DNA of 64,000 nucleotides from Rhizoctonia solani (GCF_016906535.1 NC_057370.1:682001-746000), one strand, 5' to 3'; positions 23,079-34,275 are shown, counted from the first letter of the stretch. Program-made: numbers and translations. The notes: a model not told the origin generated them from the sequence alone.

Positions 23079-24256
23079 GACTAAGGCTCAGATAATTGCA
23101 CTGAAAAAGCTCAAATACTCAGATTGGGCTGTTGCTCAGCTTTTGCAACCTGAGACCCAGGTTTTCATGCTACTGTCAGTTGTACCTGGGCCAAGTATGA
23201 ACTTACTGACTGCCCAATTGATTGACACAATCCCATTCCTGGATGCCCACAAAAATTAACCCATAGCAATATCAGATTTGCTGCTTTAGCCCTAGCCTGG
23301 AGCAGAGTACCAACAGCAGCAAACATTAGACAGCAGTACTTCCCTGCCATTGGGTCCTCAAGAGCTGTAACACAGGTACCCGTGTGGAACTCATGTTGCA
23401 GTTTGCTCAACAGGGACGCAGTTGATTTGAACGCGCAGTAGCTTATTCAAGCGCCCTCAACAAGGGCTATCAATTGAGCTATTGCGTGCATGGAATGGAG
23501 CCAAACTGTGGGCTGTAGCAAGCAACACAGGTTGGTCACAGGTACCTGTGTTACACCTCTAGGGTCCTCTACCCTTTGGTGCTACCTCTGAGAGCTGGTT
23601 TTATGGCTGTACAAATGCTGCCAAGTACCCCTGCTCACTTATTGGCATAGAAAAGCCTGTTGCACATGGGCCCACAGTCAATTATTCTGGCCACAATCAC
23701 ACTGGGACAACATTATCTTCTTGGACAAAGTCTGAATCAAGTTATTTGGGGCCAACAGCAGCCAATATTACTGGAGGCAACCTAGTGAGTCCCCATATAA
23801 TCCCCAATACACCAAAAAGACAATATCTCATGGTGACAGGGGTATCTTCATTTGGGGGTGCATTACCCAAGAGGGAGTTGGGCAATTGTACCTCATACAA
23901 TGCAAGCTGAATGCCCCAGGATACATTGAAATCCTTGGGGATGCCTTCTTCAGAACCCTTGCCAACTATAAAATCACCCCATTTGACATTATATCCCAGC
24001 ATGACCAAGATGCAAAGCATACAGCCAGGCTGACACAACATTGCCTTGCCAGTTGGGGCATAAACATGCTCCCATGGCTGTCAAGAAGCCTGGATTTGAA
24101 TATAATCAAGAATGTCTGGTGGCATCTGAAGGAACATGTGCATACTCACCACCTCTCACTTCAAATAAGGAAGAGTTATGGAAAATAATGAGGCACAAAT
24201 GGAAGCCAATTTCCCCAATCTATATTGGCAATTTGTATGATTCATTACTGCATTGA
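23079..24256 (+). pseudogene. Tc1-type transposase relic lacking the catalytic Glu
   Basis: An N-terminal helix-turn-helix-like segment (LKTKAQIIALKKLKYSDWAV) lies at about 23084-23145. The C-terminal catalytic part at 23886-24190 shows ISQHDQDAKHTARL (second Asp) and LDLNIIKNVWWHL. The position of the catalytic Glu is Lys. Several stops lie between. This would be inactive even without the stops. Confidence 0.8.
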
Positions 24257-24884
24257 GTACAAGCTGTGTATTTAGCTAAAGGTGGAAGCACAAAATACTA
24301 AAATTTGTATCCAAATTATTCAGTTTTGCATGTCATTTTGGGTGCATGCATGCAGTTGCAGGTGCAATTTGAAAGTGATCAAAAAGAATGAGCCAGCCCA
24401 AAAATTTTGCTCACAAGTATCTCCACAAGGAGACTTAGTTTTGATCCAAAACTTTGTATATATGTTCTATACTACTGTATCTACATACTCTACTATTACA
24501 TTGTAAACAAATTCTCAATTGTGCAGGTGATGCGTGAGTGTCATTGATTTGAGCTCATGTGGCTCAATCCTTTTGGGTGCAAGTGTATACCACAGGGAAA
24601 TTGCTTGGAGTCCCCAAGTTAATTTTACCTTGTCTTTCATCACAGACAGGTAGTACTTGTATCAGCAGTTAGTGTTGGGACCATAAGTCCTCCTACTTGG
24701 CAGTAGATAGCAATAGGATAGTTCTCACTGGCCTTAAGCCTTTCCACACTGTAGATACCCATCCCTACACTGCCTTCAGCAGTCAAGTATTAGTAGAAGC
24801 CTTAGAGTAGTAGTCATGCATTGTAGCAGTACAGCCACAAGTGCCTGCCACTAGTGTGACTAGCCATACAGCTGGGTCACAACA

Positions 24885-24943
24885 CATGGGATGTGATCCA
24901 AACCAAATGACATGAGACTTCTAGCAGTAGTAGACATGGGCCA
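24885..24943. repeat. Short foldback-1 fragment
   Basis: CTTCTAGCAGTAGTAGACA at 24919-24937 matches the arm sequence at about 16015-16035 of foldback element 1. It lies between an LTR-B relic and an LTR-C. Confidence 0.45.
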
Positions 24944-25314
24944 TGTTAAAAGTTGTGTAAGTACAGGAGTAAGAAAGAATTACTATATACAAAATGTATA
25001 AGGGAATAACTAAGAACTAATATTAAGAATCAGAATATATGCACAGAATATATGCACAATATATGCTAGGTTATCAGGAATAACAACTCCTAACAAATAG
25101 TCTACCAACTATCAAGTGCAGGTGGTTGGTTATGTATAGTACCTTAGACTAATGTTACTTAAGCCTAAGTGACTAAGGGTATGTATACTTAAGGTCTCTG
25201 GGATAGTACCTTAGGTAAGAGGGTTACCTGACTAATGTACAGGATTTATAGGATTTGCCTAATCAGTATAGAACTTATACATGCTTAAGTAAGACTTAAA
25301 ACTTATGGGGTATA

Positions 25315-25768
25315 TGTCACAACCAAGAATGAAATGATTGCTGTGAGATATTTGAGACAATTCACACAGATGAGAGAGTGGGAAATTGACAAGGTGAATT
25401 GTTCTTGGGGTTTCCAAGCCAATTCACAGTCTTCTTTTATAACAAAGTGAAAAGGGGTAGATACAAGGAGAAGGGATGGTGTCCAGGCCGCACAACTTGG
25501 AAGCAAGATAGAGCATATGGCTCAGAAGCTCTACACATTGAACCAGGCCAGTGCACAGCAGGATAAGCAAGATAGAAACACTTAGAGCGGAATAAGTCTG
25601 GACTAAGTGCAAGAAGGGAACAAGGAAGAGGGAAGAACATAAACAGGGAAGATAGGAACTATGCAAACAGATGAGATGGATACAAATGAGTTACCCAGAC
25701 AGAAACACTGGGGGAGGGAGGAAGTGACAGGCAACACATAATCATGTCAGGAGGTAAGGCTCATGACA
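25315..25768 (-). repeat. 3' LTR of Gypsy-1 (LTR-A)
   Basis: 454 bp. In the element's sense it contains TATAAAAG followed about 35 nt later by AAGAACAATTCAC, the predicted RNA start. The plus-strand equivalent of that 13-mer is 25394-25406 and is exactly complementary to the primer-binding site. Confidence 0.93.
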
Positions 25769-25780
25769 TTGCCCCCCCTC
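25769..25780 (-). other. Polypurine tract of Gypsy-1
   Basis: Sense strand GAGGGGGGGCAA directly abuts the 3' LTR. It is the expected primer site for plus-strand DNA synthesis. Confidence 0.8.
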
Positions 25781-25810
25781 AAAAGCCCTTAGGCAGTGAC
25801 AAAGGGCTGC

Positions 25811-26770
25811 TTACATCCATTCAGAACAATCAATAGCAAGTAACTCCTCAAACCTAAACAGCTCCTCATTGCTTCTTATCTCCTCATTGCTCCATCCTAG
25901 GTAGCTCTGAGGCTCCCACTGTGTTTCTCCCACTGGAGACAAGTATCCTGGGGTCCAGCAAGTGTCTGGTGTGCTGGAGAACAGGGGGAATGGCAAGGGT
26001 GCTGGTGCATGCGCCTCTGTTGGCCTGGGAGTGTCTGGGCATGCTGGAGGGGTCACTGGCATTGCTGGCCTGCTTGTGTAGGCTGGTGGGTCTGCTGGGT
26101 AAAGCAGAATTAGGTTCTGCATTGCCTGGGTTAGCTCTCTTACAGATGGAGGTGTGGAGACTGTAGGGGGTGGGGTAGCAAACCCATGGCAATGCCATTG
26201 TGCTAGATCCCTGAAAGCCCCTGGATGGGAGGCAATGAAGTGCCACCAGTGGTATACTTGCTTTCCATACAGTGTATCTGGTCCTTCTTCTCCCCTGGGG
26301 TCAAGCCAATAGAGGAATCCCCACTTGGGGTGCTTGTACACATTGCGCTTGAAGAACCTGACCTTGTTGCAACTACTGGCGCTCATCAGAGCATGAATTA
26401 TGTTGGCAGAGCTGTCTAGGTGTACTCTCATTTCTTCTGGGCCATTCATGATGTAGCAATTGATGTTGAGGCAAGGGTTGTAGGCCAAGGCATTGATGGA
26501 GCTGAAGATGGGCATGCTGGGATAGTGGGGAGTGCAAGAAGAGCTTAGCAGGGCAAGTTTTGGCAGTGAGAGCTTGTAAAGTGACAAAGCAGGCAGTCTT
26601 TGACTTGCCAAGTTGTTTAACCATCTTGCCTCTTTTAACTTTGCACACATTTGCAGGGATGGGGTTGTTGGTGGCTGGGGCATCCAGATAATTAGCAAAG
26701 AAGTTGCGCAATTTGTCCTTGCAATGCTGTAGATCCTTGGCTGGTTCCCATGTGTCCTCATGGGGCACAT
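25811..26770 (-). CDS. Post-integrase region of Gypsy-1 pol
   Basis: A coding region beyond the chromodomain that ends 30 bp before the polypurine tract. It is in a different frame from the integrase. The relevant part starts about 26565 (LPKLALL…), where a one-base shift separates it from pol. It contains a compact segment rich in aromatic residues (VRFFKRNVYKHPKWGFLYWL, then HWWHFIASHPGAF), followed by a proline-rich tail. The same region recurs in the relics at 3288-3821 and 4282-5575. Gypsy-2 has nothing like it. I do not recognise the domain, and its function is unknown. Confidence 0.6.
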   Translation of the reverse strand: MCPMRTHGNQPRIYSIARTNCATSLLIIWMPQPPTTPSLQMCAKLKEARWLNNLASQRLPALSLYKLSLPKLALLSSSCTPHYPSMPIFSSINALAYNPCLNINCYIMNGPEEMRVHLDSSANIIHALMSASSCNKVRFFKRNVYKHPKWGFLYWLDPRGEEGPDTLYGKQVYHWWHFIASHPGAFRDLAQWHCHGFATPPPTVSTPPSVRELTQAMQNLILLYPADPPAYTSRPAMPVTPPACPDTPRPTEAHAPAPLPFPLFSSTPDTCWTPGYLSPVGETQWEPQSYLGWSNEEIRSNEELFRFEELLAIDCSEWM

Positions 26771-29700
26771 ATCCCTTCCATCTGACCCTGTACTTCCAGA
26801 TTCCGTCTTCTGCTGCCCAATCTACAAATTTGTCTACTTCATGCTCTTCTTCTCCTTCTGCTGTGATCACAGGCGGTGGGGGAGTGAATGTGCAATTAAA
26901 ATCTGTGTCTTGTTTGAAAGCAGATAATAAGCTGACATGGAACACATCATGGATCTTCAGGGTCTCGGGGAGAGCCAGGCAATAAGCATGAGAGCCCACT
27001 CTTTCTATGACAGGGAAAGGGCCATACTGCTTATGGTTGAGCTTTTTGTTGGGGTGCTGCAATGTGATATTGGAAGCCAGAAGCCAAACTTTGTCTCCTG
27101 GTTGAAACTCAGGAGGTGGTTTCCCTGTGTCTGCCTGTTTGTAGCACTCCTGAGCCCATTTGATTGATGCCTGTACTTCCTGAATTGTCTCAGCAAGTTG
27201 CTTGGCTCTGTTATCAGCAATAGGCAATCCAGTGGGTTCCAGGAGCAGTGAAATGACAGGAGAACAGCCATACACAATCTCAAAGGGCAATTTGCCTGAT
27301 GCTTTGCTTCTGGCATTGTTATGAGTGAATTCAGCTAGTGGGAGCCAATCAACCCAATCAGACTGTCTATGATTAATGAAGGGACATAGGTAAGCCTCTA
27401 GCCAATGGTTCTTGATCTCAGTTTGCCCATCAGATTGTGGGTGATAAGCAGTGGAGAAACTAGGAGTGATTTGCAGAGATTTGTAGAGTGCCTTGAGGAA
27501 CTTGGAGTTGAATGTAGTGCCTCTGTCAGACACAGTGCGCTTGGGAGTTCCATGTAGCTTCCAAACATGCTCCAAGAACACCTGAGCTACATCCTCAGCA
27601 GTAGCAGTTTCTTTGCAGGGAATCAGGTGCATCATCTTTGAGAAGCAGTCTACAACCACCAGAATGCTGTCATATCCCTTACACTTGGGAAACTTGACAA
27701 TGAAATCATATGAGATGTCTTCCCAGAGACCTGCAGGGACAGAAAGCAGGTTGAGAGCATAGTTGTGTGCATGGCCCTTGCTTCTTTGGCAGATTTCACA
27801 AGACTCCACATAGCAATTGACTTGGAATTTCATTGCTGGCCAGTAGTAGTGACAACTGATTAACTCTGGAGTTTGTGCTCTTCCTTGGTGACCAGAAGCA
27901 GGGGAATCATGGAAGTGAGATAAGAGCTGCTGTTTGATCTCAGGTTCATCTGGCACAAGTACTCTTCCTTGATACAAAAGTAGACCCTCCTGAATTGTAT
28001 AGTCCTTGAACTTTTGTGCAATGCTGTGGGGCATGGATTTAGGGTCTGATACAGCTAGCAAGATTGTGTCAAGACTAGGGTCTTCCTGAGTAGCTTCCTT
28101 GATTTGATCCAGCAAGGATGAATCCATGTGTGCTCTCAAGATGAGATTCTGGGATCATAACTTGTGGAGATGGTTCTAAGTCCATGTGATCAAGTTGTCT
28201 TGATAGGGCATCAGGTTGCTGTGACTGTTTCCCAGGTCTATAAGCAATGACAAAGTTGTAAGACGCCAGCATGAGATGCCAGCACATATGACGCCTGTTG
28301 AAGGTTCTGGCTGATTTCCAGTACTCCAGATTCTTGTGATCAGTAAACACAGTGATTGGCTGCTCAGTTCCTTCCAGGAAGATTCTCCAGTGCTCAAATG
28401 CACAAATGATGGCAAGTAGCTCCTTGTCATGTGTGTCATAGTTCTGCTCAGCAGGTGAAAAGCTGGCTGACATGAATGCAACAGGATGTAGACAACCATC
28501 TTCCTTTCTCTGAGATAGTACAGCGCCCATGGCTGCTCCAGAAGCATCTGTTTCCAAGGTGTAAGATTTAGATTCATCAGGGTGAGCCAGAACAGGCTCC
28601 TTGCACATCTCAGCCTTGATTGCATCAAATGCAGCCTTCTGTTCTTCTAGCCAGATCCATGGTTGCTCCTTCTGATTAAGGTTATTCAGAGGGTGTGCTA
28701 AGCAAGAGAAGTTGGGGACAAAGCAACAGTAGAAGTTTGCAAAGCCTAGGAATGATTGCACTTGTTTCACATTTTGGGGTTCAGGCCAGTCCATGATTGC
28801 TTGCACCTTGTCTTTCTGCACAGAGATGCCATCAGGTGTAATCACAAGACCAATGTAGGTGACTTCTGTGACAAAGAAGTAGCATTTGGCAAGGTTGCAG
28901 AATAGATTATGCTTTAGCAAGCAAGATAAGACTTCCTTGACATGTTCCACAAGCTCTTCTCTTGAGTTTGAGAAGATCAAGATGTCATCCAAATACACAA
29001 CCACAGAGATGTCAAGTAAATCACAGAATATGTCATTCATGAAGCGCATAAACACAGCTGGGGCGTTGCTAAGGCCAAATTGCATGGCTGTGGGAGCAAA
29101 ATGGCCAAGGCCAGTGCAAAATGCAGCCTTCCATTCATCTCCTTCCTTAATTCTGATGTTGTGATATCCATTCCTCAAATCTAGCTTTGTGAAGATCTTA
29201 GCATGGTGCAATTTCTCAATTAGCTTGTCCTGTCTGGGTAGCGCATATCTGTCCTTGATTGTGATGGCATTTAGCCAGCAATAGTCCACCACTAAGCAAA
29301 GCCTGCCATCAGCCCTTTTTACAAACATCACCAGAGCTCCTGCTGGTGAGGTGGTTGGCACAATCTTTCCAGCTGCAAGTTCTGAGTCAATGTGTTCCTT
29401 GAGTGCTTCTCTTTCTGCAGGGGTCATAGAATAGATAGGGCCATAGGGAGGCTGTTTGTCTTCTTCCAGGTCAATAGCAATGTCATAAGGGCAATGTTCT
29501 GGCAGTGTGGTAAAGAACTCTTCACTGAACACTTTCTGGAGCTCCTGAAACTCAACAGGAAGATTCTGAGGCTCAGGGTTGATGCTGCCAGCTTGTGCTT
29601 CTGTAGCTAGGCGGAGTGAAACTTTCATGGTGGTCCAATCAATGTCTGGATTGGCCAATTTGAGCCATGGGGCTCCAAGAATAAGGTTTCTGTTTCCAAG

Positions 29701-30024
29701 GGGAAGAGCATAGAAGATGGCAGAAAATTGCCTGTTTTGAGAGCTAAAGACTAACCAAGCCTTGAAGCGGATAGGGTTGTTGACTTGTTTGCCATTAATG
29801 CCAATGACAGAGCAGGGGGAGTCCAATTCAATGAGTGGAATGTTGTGGGAGCAGGCAAATTGGGGGTCAATGAAGTTGGCAGAAGAACCAGAATCAATTA
29901 GAGCAGTTTGAGTGTCTGTGATTCCCTCTATGTCTATAGTGAGCAGTGGTGATTTATTGGTTTGCAGGGCTGCACAAAACAAGGGTTCTATAGACATTGG
30001 GGCAGATTCAGGAAGCCTAGACAC
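26373..30024 (-). pseudogene. Gypsy-1 Pol polyprotein, one frameshift
   Basis: Copies and inserts the element. Part 1 (28075-30024) carries the protease motif ALIDSGSSANFID, reverse transcriptase with [10 protein letters not shown], and RNase H with ETDASGAAMG and FTDHKNLEYW. Part 2 (26373-28139) carries the integrase: zinc-binding HDSPASGH…CEICQ, catalytic residues in VVVDCFSKM, TVSDRGTTF and DGQTEIKN, then a chromodomain (KYRVRWKGYVPHEDTWEP). The parts are in different frames and overlap at about 28075-28139. One base separates PESHL from RAHMDSS. The displayed start at 30024 is not an ATG, and Pol is expected to arise by -1 frameshifting from gag. Confidence 0.9.
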
Positions 30025-30038
30025 AGGGCAAGACTTCC

Positions 30039-31655
30039 TCAGACTTTTCCTGCTTGGGGAAGCAATTCCAGCTCTTCTACTTCTGCAGCCTTTCCTGATT
30101 CAGGCTTAGAGTGTTCTATTGTTTTGAGGCGCCATCCATTCTTGCAGTCCTCCCATTTGTGAGACTTCTCTCCACACTTGGAACATTCTCCAGTGTTTCT
30201 TCTTGCTTCCTGAACCTGCTTGGAAACAAAATTGCTTGAGTGCCCTTGAGCAGGGTGTTGTGGTGAACTGGTGCTGCTGTTGCTATCTTTTCTTAGCTCC
30301 TTGCGCACTTCAAACAGTGTGTCATCAATTAGACAGGCAGTAGAGATAAACTTGTCCAGTGCAGTGATGTTCTTGTGCAGGGTGTACTCAATTAGCTTAC
30401 TTCTGACTTCTGCCTTGAGTCCCTGGCAGAAGGAGGCAATGAGGGCAGGGTTTGACCATTCTAGTTTGCTGGCTATGATTCTAAACTCTGTGGCATGATC
30501 ACTTGCTGATTTCAGCTGCTTGAGCTTGTGCAGGCATTGTTCTGCAATTTGTGCTGCTGCTGGATTGCTCCAGTGGCGCAAGAATGCTGTTTCAAATGTA
30601 TTCCAGGATTCCAAGGTTGGCTTGTCATCCCCATTCAGCAGTTTCTCTGAATAGATCTGTCCCCACTTCTTGGGTTGTCCATCTTTTAGGTTCATGAGGA
30701 CAAAGGAGATTCAACTGTGGTCAGAAGGAAATGAGGAAGCATTGCTAAGGAAGTAGGTTTTGCAATCCAGGATAAATGATTTGGCTGCAGGGCCCTTCTT
30801 GTCACTGTACTTCTCAGGAGCAGGGATTTTCAATTTGACTTGGGCTGGGCCAGGAGTTTGGGACAGTCCCCTGAAGATGCTCTGAAGTGGGACAGATAAG
30901 GCTCTGCCCATGATGGTAGCAATGTTGTGTAGCGTTCTTGCCTCCTTTTCTTCATCTGTTTCTCCTGGTTGCGCTGATAGATATCCTTTGCTTAGGGGAT
31001 TACTTGTTGCTGCTTGAGATGTGCTTGGGAGATCTACAGGTGTTGGCCTGATGAAGGGCTGCCCTGGGTTGGGGTTAAAGTGTTCCTGGGTGTGTGGGAT
31101 TGTCCAGGAGGTGTTTGGGGTTGCTTTAGGTGGTTCTGGTGACTCCAGTTTGACCCTTTTTCCTTTTGGGTCAGGTTCATCCATGATAGGGACTAAGAAG
31201 TCCTTGTTGCCTGAGCTGCCTGAGCCAGAAGGGGCCTTGGGGGTGTTGTCTTTGACTGTGAAGACTCTCCTGGGAAGTGTGTGTGGATCTGTGCTGCTGG
31301 GGACAGTCAGGAGGCACTGAATTGCGCTCTCTACTGCTTGTGTCACATCCTGCAACATGGTTTGTTTCCAAGCATCTAGATGGCTGATAAGATGCCCTGT
31401 GTTCTTTTCCAGTAGTCTGTGGAGTGCTGGGGGTTGAGATCTGCTGCTGGCATTGTTGCCTATGAGATATCTGTGCTGGTGATCAAGTTTTGTAGCATCC
31501 TCTTGCTGCCAGAGGATTTCTGGATGGAGTTCAACCCTTGTGCAACTTATAGGTGCATTGGAAGGTCCTTCTAGTGTGGCTGGAGTGATAAGAGGGGATG
31601 CCTGCCTCAATGCAAGTGAGGCCATTGACAATTTGCGTGATCTGGCATCTGCCAT
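30039..31655 (-). pseudogene. Gypsy-1 Gag with one TGA stop
   Basis: Gag forms the particle and binds RNA. A single frame runs from ATG at 31655 to TGA at 30039-30041. It is open except for TGA at 30711-30713, probably from CGA. Residues 1-310 are Pro/Ser-rich and end in KIPAPEKYSDKKGPAAKSF. Then comes a capsid-like part (WNTFETAFLRHWSNPAAAQ) and a CCHC zinc knuckle, CSKCGEKSHKWEDC (CX2CX4HX4C), close to the C-terminus. Total is about 538 codons. The gag stop overlaps pol in the -1 frame. Confidence 0.9.
30045..30051 (-). promoter_or_regulatory. Candidate -1 ribosomal slip site (gag/pol)
   Basis: Sense strand A-GGA-AAA in the gag frame, two codons before the gag TGA. Slipping back one base at AAA enters the open pol frame (SLRKSCPVSRLPES…). 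Gypsy-2 has the better heptamer G-GGA-AAA at the same place relative to its gag stop. Confidence 0.55.
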
Positions 31656-31861
31656 AGTGTCTGATGCAAACTACACGCAATCTGAGGGGTGTATTGAGGT
31701 AAAAGAGCTCAGGTCTTTCTAAATCAATGTGAGGGTAGCCTAGTTGGCGGTGTGCAATAACCCAGTGCACTCTGTGGCAAGGGAAAAGAGAACTGTAAGA
31801 GGTAAAGGTGGGGATGAGGACCTGAGTGATGTCCAGGTTGATAGATTGGCTACAGCCATGA

Positions 31862-31874
31862 AAGAACAATTCAC
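31862..31874 (-). other. Self-complementary primer-binding site of Gypsy-1
   Basis: Sense strand GTGAATTGTTCTT, two bases downstream of the 5' LTR. It does not resemble the initiator-tRNA site TGGTATCAGAGC. It equals the complement of AAGAACAATTCAC, the predicted first 13 nt of the element's own RNA (exact against the 3' LTR, one mismatch against the 5' LTR at 31961). This is the arrangement of Tf1-type self-priming elements. Confidence 0.75.
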
Positions 31875-31876
31875 AA

Positions 31877-32331
31877 TGTCACAACCAAGAATGAAATGAT
31901 TGCTGTGAGATATTTGAGACAATTCACACAGATGAGAGAGTGGGAAATTGACAAGGTGAACTGTTCTTGGGGTTTCCAAGCCAATTCACAGTCTTCTTTT
32001 ATAACAAAGTGAAAAGGGGTAGATACAAGGAGAAGGGATGGTGTCCAGGCTGCACAACTGGGAAGCAAGATAGAGCATATGGCTCAGAAGCTCTACACAT
32101 TGAACTGGGCCAGTGCATAGCAGGATAAGCAAGATAGAAGCACTTAGAGTGGAATAAGTCCAGACTAAGTGCAAGAAGGGAACAAGGAAGAGGGAAGAAC
32201 ATAAACAGGGAAGATAGGAACTATGCAAACAGATGAGATGGATACAGATGAGTTCCCCAGACAAATACACTGGGGGGAGGGAGGAAGTGACAGGCAACAC
32301 ATAATCATGTCAGGAGGTAAGGCTCATGACA
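31877..32331 (-). repeat. 5' LTR of Gypsy-1 (LTR-A)
   Basis: 455 bp. It differs from the 3' LTR at about twenty scattered sites, including loss of CpG, so the insertion is young but not brand new. The predicted RNA start is at 31968, with the TATA box (TATAAAAG in sense) about 35 nt upstream. Confidence 0.92.
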
Positions 32332-33497
32332 GTTTACCTAAAATATATCTAGGATTTATGAGATATTGTAGATAAAGCTATCTCCAATATAGGGGGTATG
32401 GTGGATTGAAACACTATCACTCAATCACAACAATCCTTACAGTATTGTTGCACTATACTCAATGTTGAACTCAACAACTGTCACAGGCAAGGGGCACAGG
32501 GTTGCAGTAAGTACACTAATAGGTTACCCTGTGTCTGTTGGGACTGGCCTATGGTCTTAGTGCGCCAAATAACCTCCTATGCTATTTACAGTGAGTCAAT
32601 CACTAAAGTAAATGCGCAGATAAGCTGTTAAAGGCTTGTGTGTATGTGTCAATATATGGGAGTGGATAAATGGATGCATTAGAAGCATCTTCACAGGGTT
32701 CTTTTATACCCTGAGAAGGTGCACAAACAAGTACATAGATGATTGATACCAACAGGGGGTACAGGAGGTACATGTGGCAACTGAAACACTTAGGGGAGCC
32801 AATACTTTGGTACATAGTAAACAATAACAGATCCTAATATTTGCCCCAAGGCAGTATTTACCTGTGTGGGTCCTTGGAGTAAACAGTCCCAAAGGTATGA
32901 TACCACTGCATTGGGTACTTACAGTAAATGGGACATAACTCCGCCAAATGTTGTCCGTTTTGGGTGTTTGACCCAGCGTTCTGGAGCGCACAAGCAGGCG
33001 CACCTAAGAGCAAGCATTTCAGCGGTGTGGAATGCCCAGGTGATGGAGAAAAGGCGCATTTAGTGCGTTGACACTTAAGAGCTGATTAAGCGCCAGAGCA
33101 CTTGCCTATGCAACAGGGGGGACCCTGAATATTTCTGTGTGTAGCCACAAGATAGAATCTTGTATAATAAATACTACAAACAGGAGAAATATTACTTGTT
33201 ACTGTTTATCTACTCAGCTGAATTTATATCTTATTTAAATGAGTGAGAAAACAGCATATATGCAAAAGATATTGCATATTGAGGGTGTTACTGCGGCTTA
33301 GAGGTTTTGCAAAGGTTGCAATTGGATAGAGAGACCTTGAAAACCTTAGTTTGCATCTTTATCTCATTTCATTTACTGTAATATTACTCAGGTAATTAAT
33401 AAAATAAGTACAGATTATGGAAGAAATGTCATATCCATAACATATCCCATATTCCCACACTCCAGGTGCAATTGGGCTTGACAGTACCTGGTTTGGG

Positions 33498-34275
33498 TGT
33501 TATGGATATGACTAACATTCCCACATCACAAGCCATAAGACAATCCAATTGGTCTACTTCTGTCATGCCCTAGAGGCATGACCAACTTGAAATCCACTAA
33601 GTCAAATAAAATGTGAATATAGGTGCTATTTTCATGAAGATTTATGGATCAATGCATTTTATGCTGAATAAGTGCTGAGCACTTATTATGTGATCCAATC
33701 ACATGACCTTTAGTCATGTAATCTTGTTTTTCTTATCTCTAGTCATGTGACCTTATCTTTGTTTTGTTGCTTGTTGCTGTATATACTGTTCCCCTCTATG
33801 TTGAATATATCAGGAGGGTTCTGAGAGCCTTAAGCCTCAGAACTTGACCTCTTATCCCTCCAACAGTACCTACCCTTGGCATACAATCAGGTGCACCTTG
33901 AGTGTAATAGTCCCTGCCTTGGTTTTAGCCCTGCTATCTTAATAGCATAGTGCACCTTGCTTTATCAGGTCTTGTCCTACCCTTATCTGGCATTGCCTTG
34001 AGCATTGTTAGATCCTGCTAGTATATATTTAAGTCTCTCTGGGCAGTTAGCTAGTTAAGTTTTACCCTGTGGTAGTTGTTGGCTCTGACAACTTTCTCTT
34101 TCACTCATACTCCTGCTCCTGTGGCTGGCCCTTCTCATACACATTATTTTATTCCTTTTCATATCATGTCTGATTGTGAGCTCCTTGATATGGTTGCACA
34201 AAATATGATTGTTTAAAAAAAGATATTTTCCAACTCCAAAGTGCATATCATAATCAACATAATCAAGTTTTATTG
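33498..34275 (+). repeat. 5' LTR/leader of a third LTR element (LTR-E)
   Basis: Starts TGTTATGGATATGAC, the same 15 bases that open LTR-C, but diverges after that. A TATA-like GTATATACTG lies near 33778. The LTR's right end and the primer-binding site could not be placed. A gag-like gene follows at 34276. Confidence 0.5.

Larger units (their letters stand above)
22197..24585 (+). mobile_element. Tc1-type element with long inverted repeats
   Basis: Inverted repeats of more than 200 bp start CACTTGCACCCAAAAAGATT at 22197 and end as the reverse complement at 24585, bounded by TA (22195-22196, 24586-24587). The left repeat is split by a solo LTR-B (22400-22961). Without it the element is about 1.8 kb. 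A transposase relic lies between the repeats. Confidence 0.88.
21955..24884 (+). repeat. LTR-B relic split by a Tc1-type element
   Basis: Left part 21955-22196 and right part 24588-24884 (ending CTGGGTCACAACA) line up with LTR-B in the orientation opposite to Gypsy-2. The conserved core TTGCTTGGAGTCCCCAAG is at 24601-24618. The element 22197-24585 is inserted at a TA. The left end of the LTR is lost next to the 173-bp repeat. Confidence 0.7.
25315..32331 (-). mobile_element. Gypsy-1, full-length Ty3/Gypsy chromovirus
   Basis: 7017 bp with two near-identical LTRs (25315-25768 and 31877-32331). Flanks GTATA (25310-25314) and GTTTA (32332-32336) are a 5-bp duplication with one change. Order on the minus strand: 5' LTR, primer-binding site, gag, pol (protease, RT, RNase H, integrase, chromodomain), an extra C-terminal region, polypurine tract, 3' LTR. 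It is a recent insertion. It is disabled by one TGA in gag and single-base shifts in pol. The integrase chromodomain places it among chromoviruses, which often target marked chromatin. Confidence 0.93.
24944..33442 (-). repeat. LTR-C split by full-length Gypsy-1
   Basis: LTR-C in the minus sense. The left part is 24944-25314 (TGTTAAAAGTTG…) and the right part is 32332-33442 (…GTCATATCCATAACA). Gypsy-1 lies between them, and removing it restores the alignment with 7980-9502. No matching duplication flanks the LTR-C itself (GGCCA/TATCC), so an end has been rearranged or the copy is old. Confidence 0.85.
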
